Source of the DNA: Streptomyces sp. Mut1
GTDB lineage: Bacteria; Actinomycetota; Actinomycetes; Streptomycetales; Streptomycetaceae
NCBI RefSeq assembly: GCF_030719295.1
Contig: NZ_CP120998.1
Location: forward strand, 248,001 to 312,000
Reading direction: 5' to 3'
DNA: 64,000 nt
Numbering within the stretch: the stretch's first letter is position 1; each line of letters opens with the position of its first letter. This document shows, piece after piece, positions 1-8,222 of this stretch. Both the position numbers and the translations under genes were made by a program. The notes below the pieces were generated by a model that saw only the letters and a program-made list of their open reading frames with translations, ran no database searches and had not been told where the DNA came from.

Positions 1-2
1 GC

Positions 3-131
3 TGCCGGCCTGGCGTGACCGGTCCGGCCCGCGCCGCCGGCGAACAGCCACTCGCCATGTCGATGCTGCCCTTCGCACGCGAAGCCCCCGTCCTCGCCTT
101 CGAGCAACGCATGCGTGAGGCCCTCGGCTGA
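3..131 (+). CDS. C-terminal end of a gene entering from the left edge
   Basis: An open frame runs from the window edge to a TGA at 129-131 without an interrupting stop. The visible tail (about 42 residues) ends in an amphipathic stretch, AFEQRMREALG. It is not recognisable. It converges on the Nudix gene with only three bases between the stops, which fits a real gene end. Internal ATGs exist, but no ribosome site marks them as starts. It could also be chance open frame, as the fragment is short. Confidence 0.4.
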   Translation, partial: CRPGVTGPARAAGEQPLAMSMLPFAREAPVLAFEQRMREALG

Positions 132-134
132 CCT

Positions 135-674
135 CTACGAGCTGCTGGTCGCCTCGTCCAGGAGCAGATACAGCAGACCGACCAGGCTGCCACTGCTGAC
201 GATCTCTCGGCGGTCGATCATGCCCCGGATCTCCGAGATCGGAATCCACTCGATTCGGTCGGACTCGTTCAACTCGGTCGGTGGGCCCGTGTACGAGGCG
301 GTCTCGGCACGAAAGACGAAGTGCTCGGAATCCGTGATGCCGTTCGCCGGTTGCGCGTACACCAGCGGCTTGACGCCCTTCACCCGCCAGCCGGTCTCCT
401 CCTCGACCTCGCGGGCAGCCGCCTGTTCCGGAGTCTCGTCGGCCTCGATGAGGCCCATCGGAAGCTCCCAGCCCCAGGTGTCGGTGATGAACCGGTGCCG
501 CCACATCATCAGCACACGCTTCTGGTCGTCGACCACGGCCGCTACGGCCAGGTGCCGCATCCGGACCACATGGTGTTCCCACCGCCGGCCGTCAGGCTGC
601 TGGACGTCCACGAGCCAGAGGTTCACCCATGGGTTGTTGTAGATCTGCCGCTCGCCATGGACGGTCCACTGCAT
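135..674 (-). CDS. Nudix hydrolase, 179 aa
   Basis: The protein carries a complete Nudix box in its middle third: GLIEADETPEQAAAREVEEE followed by TG, matching GX5EX7REUXEEXGU. Nudix enzymes hydrolyse nucleoside diphosphates linked to another group, and the Glu residues of REVEEE bind the divalent metal. The N-terminal part (WVNLWLVDV, VRMRHLAVAAVVDDQKRVLMM) fits the beta strands of ADP-ribose pyrophosphatase-like members. The substrate cannot be told from sequence. The gene stands alone, convergent with the fragment at the left edge. The start at 674 is the only upstream ATG in a full-length frame. Probably a housekeeping or plasmid cargo gene rather than part of the biosynthetic cluster. 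Confidence 0.85.
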   Translation of the reverse strand: MQWTVHGERQIYNNPWVNLWLVDVQQPDGRRWEHHVVRMRHLAVAAVVDDQKRVLMMWRHRFITDTWGWELPMGLIEADETPEQAAAREVEEETGWRVKGVKPLVYAQPANGITDSEHFVFRAETASYTGPPTELNESDRIEWIPISEIRGMIDRREIVSSGSLVGLLYLLLDEATSSS

Positions 675-988
675 GAGCCAAACTCCCTTGTGTCAGTGAA
701 GTACCCAGCATGTCACTTTGACGAGAATCCGACCGCCAAGTTGGAGACGAAGACCTCGGGGCTCAAGCTCCGAGCCCCGAGCGCTCTTTGAGTGGAATGG
801 GTGGATGGGCTTGTACCCACCCACCCACCCTCCTGACCCGCAAGGGTTGACTTTCCGCGTTCGAGTTGCGACGCCAGGTAGCCGCGCTCTAGCTTCAGCG
901 AGGACACAGAACAAGACGGCCCCTGCCGGTGAGGAAACACCGCCAAGGGCCTGACCACCTCGATCGAAAGCAATGGAGTACCGATCAG
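675..988. promoter_or_regulatory. Divergent intergenic region between Nudix gene and winged-helix gene
   Basis: No credible gene lies in these 314 bases. The region contains a run of 'cacccacccacc' near 817-832 and must hold promoters for both flanking genes. No convincing -35/-10 pair or operator palindrome was found. Short ORFs here have no ribosome sites. Confidence 0.3.
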
Positions 989-1828
989 ATGGCTGCCAGC
1001 CAGTTTAGTGGTGCCTCCGCACCCGACCACCCGATGGCCAACCCCGGTTACGGCAAGCGCTCCGCGCCGGACCAGCGCCCCCGCACCGGCGCCGACTTCA
1101 CCCACCTCGTCCCCCGCGACGCCGCCATCGCCTCGTACATCGACTCACTGCGCGACGGCGCCGACATCTCCGTGAAGACCCTCGCCAAAGCCCTCCCGTA
1201 CGGACAGTGCGCGATCCGCACCACCCTCAACCGCCTCCAGGAAGAGGGCCACCTGCGCCGGGGCAGCGAATGCGTCGCCAGCGGCGAGAACCTGATCTGG
1301 GTGACCCGGACATTCTTCTCCCGCACCGCCCGCGACGACACCTGGTGGGCCGCCTTCAGCCGAGGCGACGTACCAACAGAAACCCAACGCACCACCCGCT
1401 CCCGCGCGTTCATCCTGCTCGCCGCACTCGGCCGCACCACCCCCGCCCTCTCACTCTCCCACCGCGACTGCGTAACCCTGGAACCGCAAATGACGGAATG
1501 GCTGACCCGAGGCGCCACCGAAGCCGAGATCACACACGCCCTCACCTCAGGCCTCCCCGACCGCATCCACCACCCGGCCGCCCTCATCGCCACACGCCTC
1601 CAGACCAAACTGCCCCCAGCCCGCGAACCCCACACCGTCCTGCGCTCCCTCGAATGCAGCGAATGCCGAGCCCCCGGCACCCCCGAAGCCCTACCCGGCG
1701 GCAAATGCCGCACCTGCCGAGGCACCCCCACCCACCAGGAACCCACCCTCCCCGCCCAAAAAGTCCGCGCCCAGGCCCGAGCCGTACGAGCGGGCCTGAT
1801 CCCCAAATCAGACCGCCCCAAGCGCTGA
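989..1828 (+). CDS. Winged-helix protein with C-terminal CxxC..CxxC zinc ribbon
   Basis: A 279-residue protein of a hypothetical type common in Streptomyces. Residues about 40-90 (DISVKTLAKALPYGQCAIRT, then LNRLQEEGHLRR) look like a MarR/GntR-type winged helix-turn-helix. A tryptophan-rich segment follows. The C-terminal part has CSEC and CRTC about 15 residues apart, a zinc ribbon pattern. The reading frame is open further upstream, but the ATG at 989 has GGAG about 10 bases before it and is preferred; ATG 1034 is an alternative. DNA binding is inferred from the fold only. No operon partner is visible. Confidence 0.7.
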   Translation: MAASQFSGASAPDHPMANPGYGKRSAPDQRPRTGADFTHLVPRDAAIASYIDSLRDGADISVKTLAKALPYGQCAIRTTLNRLQEEGHLRRGSECVASGENLIWVTRTFFSRTARDDTWWAAFSRGDVPTETQRTTRSRAFILLAALGRTTPALSLSHRDCVTLEPQMTEWLTRGATEAEITHALTSGLPDRIHHPAALIATRLQTKLPPAREPHTVLRSLECSECRAPGTPEALPGGKCRTCRGTPTHQEPTLPAQKVRAQARAVRAGLIPKSDRPKR

Positions 1829-1894
1829 CGGCCCCGGGTTCAGCCACTGTGCCGCCTAAGCGACATAACCAATCACGCTTAGTGACGAACCTGT

Positions 1895-1909
1895 CAACTA
1901 TGATAGTTG
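1895..1909. promoter_or_regulatory. Palindromic operator and -10 of the toxin-antitoxin module
   Basis: CAACTATGATAGTTG is a perfect inverted repeat (7 + 1 + 7) that ends 16 bases before the antitoxin ATG. It contains TATGAT (1899-1904), a good -10 box. Phd/YefM antitoxins repress their own promoter through such palindromes, so this is the likely autoregulatory operator. Confidence 0.6.
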
Positions 1910-1925
1910 TTATACGCTTGAACGC

Positions 1926-2108
1926 ATGGAGACGAAGACGTACACAACCATCGACCTGCGCAAAGGGATGGGCGAGATCCTGGACCGAACCCGGATCGCC
2001 GGTGAGGCCGCCGCAATCACCCGCAAGGGGAAGACGGTCGCCTACTTGGTGCCGGCCGAGTGGTTCGAGCAGATGGCTCGTCGGCACCAGTCGCACGAGG
2101 TGGCCTGA
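1926..2108 (+). CDS. Phd/YefM-type antitoxin, 60 aa
   Basis: The short protein matches the Phd/YefM N-terminal DNA-binding fold: TTIDLRKGMGEILDRTR, then ITRKGKTVAYLVPAEWFEQM. The 'I T R K G K' turn and the 'V A x L V P' strand are typical of the family. It would neutralise the toxin encoded two genes downstream and repress the shared promoter with it. It is short (families usually run 60-90 residues) and so carries only a brief toxin-binding tail. The order antitoxin, small helper, toxin with a 4-base overlap at the last junction indicates one operon. Confidence 0.8.
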   Translation: METKTYTTIDLRKGMGEILDRTRIAGEAAAITRKGKTVAYLVPAEWFEQMARRHQSHEVA

Positions 2109-2137
2109 CCCACCCTCCATACCAAGGAGCCCGAACC

Positions 2138-2503
2138 ATGCCCGCCCATGCACTCCACTTCGATGGGTACGAGGGGGAACCCCTGCGGATTCCACCCATG
2201 CCCGAGCGCACCCCTCAAGCACTCCGGTTGGCCATTCAGGAACACACTCCACAGCTCCTCCCGGACTTTGAGGCTCACTGGAAGCGCGTCATCGGCGACG
2301 CCTTCAGCATCACCCCCGTGCCGGCCTTCATGCGCCTGTGGTGGACGCAGTACGCCATCGCGCGAAATCCCGTACTCGACTCACACCTTCGCGACCTCGA
2401 AGCCCGCGCCGCCAAGTCCGAGGACCCCGAGGAGTCCACCCGGCTTCTGGAGGAGTACAGCCGCCTCCGGCATGAAGCCGCCGACAGGAAGCCCGGAGAG
2501 TGA
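2138..2503 (+). CDS. Small protein of toxin-antitoxin context, DUF6247-like
   Basis: A 121-residue protein starting at ATG 2138, preceded by AAGGAG at an ordinary distance. The segment beginning PERTPQALRLAIQEHTPQLL followed by a Phe-Glu-Ala-His-Trp region resembles actinobacterial DUF6247 proteins, which often sit between Phd-type antitoxins and RelE-like toxins. That family name is from memory of the pattern and needs a profile search. The C-terminus is charged and helical (ESTRLLEEYSRLRHEAADRK). Its role in the module is unknown; it may be a second antitoxin or chaperone. It overlaps the next gene by four bases (GTGA). Confidence 0.65.
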   Translation: MPAHALHFDGYEGEPLRIPPMPERTPQALRLAIQEHTPQLLPDFEAHWKRVIGDAFSITPVPAFMRLWWTQYAIARNPVLDSHLRDLEARAAKSEDPEESTRLLEEYSRLRHEAADRKPGE

Positions 2504-2823
2504 TCGACGAACCACTCCGGCCGCCTTGGCAGATGGACTGGACGAAGCAGGCGCAGCACGATTTCCAGAACATGCCTGCCGAAGGCAGCGACCTGGTCAT
2601 GAGTGCCCGTGCGGAACTGGTCACCGCCGAAGACCCGTACTTCCGGGGAATCGATGCCGATGCTTCGCTCCCGCACTGGATGACCGTTCGGCCGCTGGCC
2701 TCCACAAGCCCCGGTGGTCCTCATATCGTGGACCTGGCCGGCGGACGCGGCTGGCTCATCTACACCTTCATGCGCCGCCACGCCGACCCACAGATCGTCG
2801 TCACCGAAGCCTTCTGGGCCTGA
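2500..2823 (+). CDS. RelE/ParE-like toxin candidate, 107 aa
   Basis: The start is GTG 2500, overlapping the preceding stop (GTGA), which implies translational coupling. The sequence (WTKQAQHDFQNMP near the N-terminus, then a C-terminal FMRRHADPQIVVTEAFW) has the size and strand pattern of RelE-superfamily toxins, with a terminal basic pair before the last strand. No clear catalytic triad was identified, so whether it cleaves mRNA or inhibits another target is open. Assignment rests on module context plus weak fold resemblance. Confidence 0.55.
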   Translation: MIDEPLRPPWQMDWTKQAQHDFQNMPAEGSDLVMSARAELVTAEDPYFRGIDADASLPHWMTVRPLASTSPGGPHIVDLAGGRGWLIYTFMRRHADPQIVVTEAFWA

Positions 2824-2875
2824 CGCCCGCGTCACCCGCAATGCGGCCAGGTGACCCCCGGCACCCACGCACACA

Positions 2876-2907
2876 GCGGCCGCCGGATCGCTCGATCCGG
2901 CGGCCGC
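2876..2907. terminator. Bidirectional hairpin terminator
   Basis: A perfect 15-base stem (2876-2890 with 2893-2907) closes on a two-base loop. It lies 21 bases beyond the stop of the dTDP-glucose dehydratase gene (minus strand) and about 50 bases beyond the toxin stop (plus strand), so it can end transcription from both sides. It marks the left limit of the mqn operon. Confidence 0.8.
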
Positions 2908-2928
2908 CGCAGCCCTCGTGCCGCCCGG

Positions 2929-3891
2929 TCAGGCGGTCTCGGCCGGCCACCAGTCCGGGTGGTCGGCGTACCACTGCACCGTGCTCTCCAGGCCCGCCGT
3001 GAACTCGATCGACGGGGTGAAGCCCAGCTTCGTGATCTTGCTGAAGTCGAGCGAGTACCGCAGGTCGTGGCCCTTGCGGTCGGCGACCTGGCGGATCATG
3101 GACGGGTCGGCGCCGCACAGCTCGACCAGGCGTCGGGCGATCGAGACGTTGGTGACCTCGACGCCGCTGCCGATGTTGTAGACCTCGCCCGGCTCCCCGT
3201 CGGTCAGGACCAGTTGCAGGGCCGCGCAGTGGTCGGCCACGTGCAGCCACTCACGCACGTTGCGTCCGTCGCCGTACAGCGGCACGGGCTTGCCGCGCAG
3301 CAGGTTGGTGATGAACAGCGGGATGAGCTTCTCGGCGTTCTGGTACGGGCCGTAGTTGTTGGAGCACCGGGTGAGCCGGATGTCCAGCCCGTGCGTGCGC
3401 CGGCAGGCCAGGGCGACCAGGTCGCTGCCCGCCTTGGACGCCGCGTAGGGCGAGTTGGGCTGGAGCGGCTCGTTCTCGTCCCACGAGCCGCGCTCGATGG
3501 AGCCGTACACCTCGTCCGTGGACACGCACAGCACGGTCGCCACGTCGTGCCGGGCGCAGCTGTCCAGGAGCTGCTGGGTGCCGACCACGTTCGTCGAGGC
3601 GAACGGGACCGCGCCGGCGACCGACCGGTCCACATGCGACTCGGCGGCGAAGTGCACCACCACGTCGTGTCCGGGCAGCACCTCCTCCAGGGCGGCCGCG
3701 TCGCGGATGTCGCCCCGGACGAAGGTCAGCCGCTCGTGCCCGATCGGCAGGTTCGCCGTGTTGCCCGCATAGGTGAGCAGGTCGAAGACGGTGACCTCGG
3801 CGTCCTCGTAACCGGCGTACTCGCCCGCGAGCATCGCCCGCACGTACTGCGAGCCGATGAAGCCGGCTCCGCCTGTGACAAATACCTTCAC
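2929..3891 (-). CDS. rmlB: dTDP-glucose 4,6-dehydratase
   Basis: A 320-residue extended-SDR enzyme that converts dTDP-glucose to dTDP-4-keto-6-deoxyglucose, the branch point for deoxysugars. Visible motifs: TGGAGFIGS (NAD binding) at the N-terminus, STDEVYG and the catalytic PYAASKAGSD (Tyr-x3-Lys), then SNNYGPYQ and EKLIPLF, which are diagnostic of RmlB. It is the last gene of the minus-strand operon mqnE-ferredoxin-mqnA-mqnC-rmlB, 14 bases after mqnC. No nucleotidyltransferase, later sugar genes or glycosyltransferase are in the window, so sugar assembly would need genes elsewhere. Its place behind futalosine genes is unusual. Confidence 0.93.
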   Translation of the reverse strand: MKVFVTGGAGFIGSQYVRAMLAGEYAGYEDAEVTVFDLLTYAGNTANLPIGHERLTFVRGDIRDAAALEEVLPGHDVVVHFAAESHVDRSVAGAVPFASTNVVGTQQLLDSCARHDVATVLCVSTDEVYGSIERGSWDENEPLQPNSPYAASKAGSDLVALACRRTHGLDIRLTRCSNNYGPYQNAEKLIPLFITNLLRGKPVPLYGDGRNVREWLHVADHCAALQLVLTDGEPGEVYNIGSGVEVTNVSIARRLVELCGADPSMIRQVADRKGHDLRYSLDFSKITKLGFTPSIEFTAGLESTVQWYADHPDWWPAETA

Positions 3892-3905
3892 GTCGTCCCG
3901 TCTCC

Positions 3906-5111
3906 TCAGCCGACCGGCAGAACCTTCAGGGAGCGGCGGCGGACGCCGTCACCCGAATCCACGATCGAGGAGATGTGCGAGACGACCCGCTCGTCGGCCG
4001 GGTCGTTCGCCGGGTCGTCGTGCACCCGCAGGATCTCGTACGTGGTGCTGCGCTGCGCCGGTACGCGGTCGGCGCCGCGGATCAGTTCGAGCAGCTCGGG
4101 CAGGTTGGAGCGGTGCTTGGCGCCCGCGGAGGAGACGACGTTCTCCTCCAGCATCACCGAGCCGAGGTCGTCGGCCCCGTAGTGCAGGGTCATCTGGCCC
4201 ATCTCCTTGCCCGTGGTCAGCCACGAGCCCTGGATGTGCGCCACGTTGTCCAGGAAGAGCCGTGCGACGGCGATCACCCGCAGGTACTCCAGCGACGTCG
4301 CCTGGGTACGCCCGCGCAGCTTGTTGTTCTCGGGCTGGTACGTGTACGGGATGAAGGCGCGGAAGCCGCCGGTGCGGTCCTGCACGTCGCGGATCATGCG
4401 CAGGTGCTCGATGCGCTCGGCGTTCGTCTCGCCCGTGCCCATCAGCATGGTGGTGGTCGATTCGAGACCGAGCCCGTGCGCGGTCTCCATGATCTCCAGC
4501 CAGCGTTCGCCGGACTCCTTGAGCGGGGCGATGGCGGTACGGGCGCGGGCCGGCAGCAGCTCGGCGCCGGCCCCGGCGAACGAGTCGAGTCCGGCGTCGC
4601 GGATCCGGGTGATCGCCTCCTCGACCGGGACCTTGGAGACCTTCGCCATGTGCGCCACCTCGGAGGCGCCCAGCGAGTGGATCACCAGCTCGGGGAAGCG
4701 CTCCTTGATGGCGGAGAACATGCTCTCGTAGTACTCGACGCCGTAGTCCGGGTGGTGGCCGCCCTGGAACATGATCTGCGTGCCGCCCAGCTCAACCGTC
4801 TCCGCGCAGCGGCGCAGGATGTCGTCCAGGTCCCGGGACCAGCCCTTGGCGGTGTCCTTCGGAGCGGCGTAGAACGCGCAGAACTTGCACGCCGTGACGC
4901 ACACGTTCGTGTAGTTGATGTTCCGCTCGATGATGTACGTCGCCTGGTTCTCCCGGTCGGCGTAGCGACGGCGGCGCACCGCGTCGGCCGCCTGGCCGAG
5001 TGCGTGCAGGGGTGCGTGGCGATAGAGCTCCAGGGCCTCTTCGGGCGTCAGGCGGCCTCCGGTGGCGGCGCGGTCCAGAGCAGCGGTGAGATGACTGGTC
5101 GGGATGGCCAT
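3906..5111 (-). CDS. mqnC: Cyclic dehypoxanthine futalosine synthase (radical SAM), MqnC
   Basis: A 401-residue radical SAM enzyme. The CxxxCxxC cluster motif is in NVCVTACKFCAFYAAPKDT, and MFQGGHHPDYGVEYYESMF is characteristic of MqnC. The family cyclises dehypoxanthinyl futalosine to cyclic DHFL using a 5'-deoxyadenosyl radical; in menaquinone synthesis MqnD then releases 1,4-dihydroxy-6-naphthoate. Length is normal for the family. It lies 40 bases after mqnA and 14 before rmlB in one operon. No mqnD is in this window. In Streptomyces coelicolor mqn genes are scattered, so this tight grouping looks like a second, specialised set. Confidence 0.93.
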   Translation of the reverse strand: MAIPTSHLTAALDRAATGGRLTPEEALELYRHAPLHALGQAADAVRRRRYADRENQATYIIERNINYTNVCVTACKFCAFYAAPKDTAKGWSRDLDDILRRCAETVELGGTQIMFQGGHHPDYGVEYYESMFSAIKERFPELVIHSLGASEVAHMAKVSKVPVEEAITRIRDAGLDSFAGAGAELLPARARTAIAPLKESGERWLEIMETAHGLGLESTTTMLMGTGETNAERIEHLRMIRDVQDRTGGFRAFIPYTYQPENNKLRGRTQATSLEYLRVIAVARLFLDNVAHIQGSWLTTGKEMGQMTLHYGADDLGSVMLEENVVSSAGAKHRSNLPELLELIRGADRVPAQRSTTYEILRVHDDPANDPADERVVSHISSIVDSGDGVRRRSLKVLPVG

Positions 5112-5151
5112 CGGGCCACCTTTCTGTTTCGGATGGATCGACGCGGCGCTC

Positions 5152-6057
5152 CTACGAGGTGCGCCCGGTCTCCAGCAGGTGGATCCTCAGGTCGGGCGCG
5201 AAGCCGGCGTCGGCTCCGCCGACCCGGCGGGCGAACTCGCGCAGTCCGGCGAGCTGCCGCTCCCCCAGGTCGAAGTCGAGCGCGGACAGGTAGTAGCGCT
5301 TGAGCGTCTCGACGTCGAACTTCGCCCAGCGGGCCGCCTTCCGGCAGACCACGTCGATCTCGTCGAGGAACAGCTCACGCGACTTCAGGAATCCGGAGTG
5401 CACCTCACGGACCAGCTCCGGGTGCTCGGCGACGAACTCGCGCCGGGCCGCGAACACCGCGAAGACGAACGGCAGCCCGGTCCACTCCCGCCACATCTCG
5501 GCCAGGTCGTACACCTGGAACCCGAAGGTGTCGGCCTGCTGGAGCGAGGCGCGCAGCGCGGCGTCGCCGATGACCACGGCCGCGGGGGCCCCGGCCATCA
5601 TGGTGGGCAGGTCCGGCGGGCAGTCGAAGTACTCCGGCTTGACGCCGATGGACTCGGTGAGCAGCAGCTCGGCCAGGCGCACGGTGGTGCGGCTGGAGGT
5701 GGTCCGGGCGAGCGGGACGCCGTCCAGCTCCTCCAGCGGCACCTTACTGAGCAGCAGACAGGACATCACGGGCCCGTCCGCGCCGACCGCGATGTCGGGC
5801 AGCACGACCAGGTCGTCGGCATGGCGCAGATACTCCATGACGCTGATCGGGCTGATGTCCAGCTCTCCGGCGACGAGGGCGTCGCTGAGGCGTTCCGGCG
5901 AGTCCCTGTGCAGGTCGAGGTCGAGCAGGCTTCCCGTACGGGCCAGCCCCCAGAACAGGGGCAGGCAGTTGAGGAAGTCGATGTGGCCGACGCGCGGCCG
6001 GCCGAGTTCGGCCGACGGGGCGCGCAGGGCCGGCTCGTAGCCGGTGACCGCCGTCAT
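5152..6057 (-). CDS. mqnA: Chorismate dehydratase MqnA
   Basis: The enzyme has the periplasmic-binding-protein-like fold of MqnA: GHIDFLNCLPLFWGL at the N-terminus, then ELDISPISVMEYLRHADDLV and GPVMSCLLLSKVPL. MqnA dehydrates chorismate to 3-[(1-carboxyvinyl)oxy]benzoate, the first committed futalosine step. The frame is open upstream to 6135, but ATG 6055-6057 is preferred because it overlaps the ferredoxin stop (TGATG), giving coupled translation and the normal length of about 301 residues. It sits between the ferredoxin and mqnC in a five-gene operon. A class II DAHP synthase at 40.5 kb could raise its chorismate supply. Confidence 0.93.
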   Translation of the reverse strand: MTAVTGYEPALRAPSAELGRPRVGHIDFLNCLPLFWGLARTGSLLDLDLHRDSPERLSDALVAGELDISPISVMEYLRHADDLVVLPDIAVGADGPVMSCLLLSKVPLEELDGVPLARTTSSRTTVRLAELLLTESIGVKPEYFDCPPDLPTMMAGAPAAVVIGDAALRASLQQADTFGFQVYDLAEMWREWTGLPFVFAVFAARREFVAEHPELVREVHSGFLKSRELFLDEIDVVCRKAARWAKFDVETLKRYYLSALDFDLGERQLAGLREFARRVGGADAGFAPDLRIHLLETGRTS

Positions 6058-6365
6058 CAGCCGTCCGCCGAATCCGGTCCGAGGACCTCGACGCCGTCGC
6101 TGATCCGGCGTACATGGATGCACTCCCCCGGGCACTCCTTCACCGAGTCGGTGACGTCGCGCAGGGCGATGGTCGGCACGAGGACCGTGGCACCCGTGTC
6201 CTGGAGCAGATCGCCGTCCGCGTTCCTGACGTAGGCGAGCCCGTCGATGTCCAGCTCGAAGACATCGGGCGCGTACTGACAGCAGATCCCGTCACCCGTG
6301 CACAGGTCCTGGTCGATCCAGACCTCAAGGGCATCGCCCCGGAGGTCCTCGTCCCGTACGGTCAT
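6057..6365 (-). CDS. 3Fe-4S ferredoxin within the mqn operon
   Basis: A small acidic ferredoxin of about 102 residues. The cluster ligands are in IDQDLCTGDGICCQYAPDVF and the distal ECPGECI; the single CxxDGxC-x(n)-CP arrangement is the actinobacterial 3Fe-4S or 4Fe-4S type usually paired with P450s. ATG 6365 is chosen over GTG 6374 because GGCAGG lies about eight bases before it. No P450 is adjacent; its neighbours are two radical SAM enzymes and MqnA, so it may deliver electrons to MqnE and MqnC. That pairing is inference. Confidence 0.8.
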   Translation of the reverse strand: MTVRDEDLRGDALEVWIDQDLCTGDGICCQYAPDVFELDIDGLAYVRNADGDLLQDTGATVLVPTIALRDVTDSVKECPGECIHVRRISDGVEVLGPDSADG

Positions 6366-6406
6366 CGCGCACACCTGCCGATACTTGTCGTGATGATGGT
6401 CATGAG

Positions 6407-7573
6407 TCAGACCCGCATGGGCTGGGGGGTCTCGCGGATCTCCGGATCCGGGCCCTCGTACTCGCGGACGGTCTGATAGAGCGTGTTGCGCTCCACGGGC
6501 TGGAACCCGGCGTCGCGGATCAGGTCGAGCAGGCTCTCGCGGGACATCTTGTCCGGAGTGCCGTAGTTGTCCGCGTCGTGCGTGATCTTGTACTCGACAA
6601 CGGAGCCGTCGATGTCGTCGGCGCCGTGGTTGAGCGCGAGCTGTGCGGTCTGGAGGCCGTGCATCACCCAGAAGACCTTGACGTGCGGCACGTTGTCGAA
6701 GAGCAGCCGCGAGACCGCGAAGGTCTTCAGGGACTCCGTCGGCGTCGCCATCTTCGTCCTGGACATCAGCCGGTTGCGTTCCTTGCCGTCCATGGAGTCA
6801 TGGAAGTCGTGCTGGTAGCGCAGCGGGATGAAGACCTGGAAGCCGCCGGTCTCGTCCTGGAGTTCACGCAGCCGCAGCACGTGGTCGACGCGGTGCCGGG
6901 GCTCCTCGATGTGCCCGTAGAGCATCGTGCAGGGGGTCTTGATCCCCTTCTCGTGGGCGAGACGGTGGATGCGCGACCAGTCTTCCCAGTGCGTGCGGTG
7001 GTCCACGATGTGCTGGCGGATCTCCCAGTCGAAGATCTCCGCACCGCCGCCGGTCAGCGACTCCATGCCCGCGTCGATCAGCTCGTCCAGGATCTCGCTC
7101 GCCGGGAGCCCGGAGATGCTCTCGAAGTGATGGATCTCGGTGGCGGTGAACGCCTTGACGGCGACCGTCGGCGGCAGCGCTTCCTTCAGTGCCCGGATCG
7201 AGCGCGGGTAATAGCGCCAGGGCAGCGTCGGGTGGAGGCCGTTGACCAGGTGCAACTCGGTGAGCTGGTCGTTCTCCATCGCCTTGGCCAGCTTCACGGC
7301 CTCCTCGATGCGCATGGTGTACGCGTCCATCTCGCCCGGCTTGCGCTGGAACGAGCAGTACGCGCACGAGGCCGTGCACACGTTGGTCATGTTGAGATGG
7401 CGGTTGATGTTGAAGTGAACGACGTTGCCGTTCTTCCGCGTACGGACCTGATGGGCCAGCCCGCCGAGCCAGGCCAGGTCGTCGCTCTCGTAGAGACCGA
7501 TACCGTCCTCCCGGCTGAGGCGTTCGCCGGCAGCGACCTTCTGTTCGATTTCGCGTTTGAATCCTGCGTCCAC
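6407..7573 (-). CDS. mqnE: Aminofutalosine synthase MqnE (radical SAM)
   Basis: A 388-residue radical SAM protein with NVCTASCAYCSFQRKPGEMD (CxxxCxxC) and the family's HLVNGLHPTLPWRYYPRSI region. MqnE adds the 5'-deoxyadenosyl radical to the enolpyruvyl ether made by MqnA, giving 6-amino-6-deoxyfutalosine, so SAM is consumed as a substrate and methionine is released. The start is GTG 7571-7573. It is the first gene of the minus-strand operon and diverges from the DUF6069/mqnB operon. The metK gene at 12-13 kb could replace the SAM it uses. Full length, with no defects seen. Confidence 0.94.
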   Translation of the reverse strand: MDAGFKREIEQKVAAGERLSREDGIGLYESDDLAWLGGLAHQVRTRKNGNVVHFNINRHLNMTNVCTASCAYCSFQRKPGEMDAYTMRIEEAVKLAKAMENDQLTELHLVNGLHPTLPWRYYPRSIRALKEALPPTVAVKAFTATEIHHFESISGLPASEILDELIDAGMESLTGGGAEIFDWEIRQHIVDHRTHWEDWSRIHRLAHEKGIKTPCTMLYGHIEEPRHRVDHVLRLRELQDETGGFQVFIPLRYQHDFHDSMDGKERNRLMSRTKMATPTESLKTFAVSRLLFDNVPHVKVFWVMHGLQTAQLALNHGADDIDGSVVEYKITHDADNYGTPDKMSRESLLDLIRDAGFQPVERNTLYQTVREYEGPDPEIRETPQPMRV

Positions 7574-7799
7574 CCGTGCGTCTCCTCAGCGTGAAATCCG
7601 GCATGAGAACGGTCTGCTAACCCCGCGAACACAACAGCCCCGGGCAGCGCAGCTCCATGCTCCTGGAACCACCGCTAAGAGATTCCCTACAGATACGATC
7701 CAGCTCCTCCTACGCGGCGACCCCTTGCCCGTAACGTGAACTCTCGCGAAGGTCCGCCTCCGGACCGAGACACGCGCATCGGCGTAAGGATGAAGACGC
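7574..7799. promoter_or_regulatory. Divergent promoter region of the two mqn operons
   Basis: These 226 bases separate mqnE (leftward) from the DUF6069 gene (rightward) and must contain both promoters. No clear -35/-10 pair or long palindrome stands out. The GGCAA-N4-TTGCC site found at 14.6 and 16.7 kb is absent, so control by that regulator is not supported here. Confidence 0.45.
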
Positions 7800-8219
7800 A
7801 TGTCGAATACAGCGACCGCCTCCCCCACCCGGCAGCAGGCCCGCGGACGGATCGTGTACCCCCTGGTCGCCACCGTGGCGACCGTCATCGTCTGGCTCAT
7901 AGCGCACGCCACCCTCGACGACGGCCTCAAGGCGAAGGCCCAGGGCGGCGACATCCAGGAGATCGGTCTGCCGGTGGTCATCGGCGTGACGCTCGTGGTG
8001 GGCTTCGCCGCCCTCGGCGTGGTGACGCTGCTCGACCGCAAGTCGCCCAACGCCCGCACCCTGTGGACGGTGATCTCCTCGGTCATCTTTCTGCTGTCCC
8101 TGCTCGGCCCGGCCGGCAGCGGCGACGGGGGCGGCTCCAAGGTCGCGCTGCTGTGCATGCACGTCGTCGTGGCCGCGGTGCTGATCCCCGGGTTCGCGCG
8201 CACCGCACGAAAGGACTGA
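7800..8219 (+). CDS. Four-helix membrane protein, DUF6069-like
   Basis: A 139-residue protein with four predicted membrane spans: YPLVATVATVIVWLIAHA, LPVVIGVTLVVGFAALGVVT, LWTVISSVIFLLSLLG and VALLCMHVVVAAVLIPGF. A short basic N-terminus precedes the first span. The layout fits the actinobacterial DUF6069 family, of unknown function. It is the first gene of a rightward operon with three-base spacings to the next two genes and ends in mqnB. A role in the pathway is not evident. Confidence 0.75.
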   Translation: MSNTATASPTRQQARGRIVYPLVATVATVIVWLIAHATLDDGLKAKAQGGDIQEIGLPVVIGVTLVVGFAALGVVTLLDRKSPNARTLWTVISSVIFLLSLLGPAGSGDGGGSKVALLCMHVVVAAVLIPGFARTARKD

Positions 8220-8222
8220 CGC

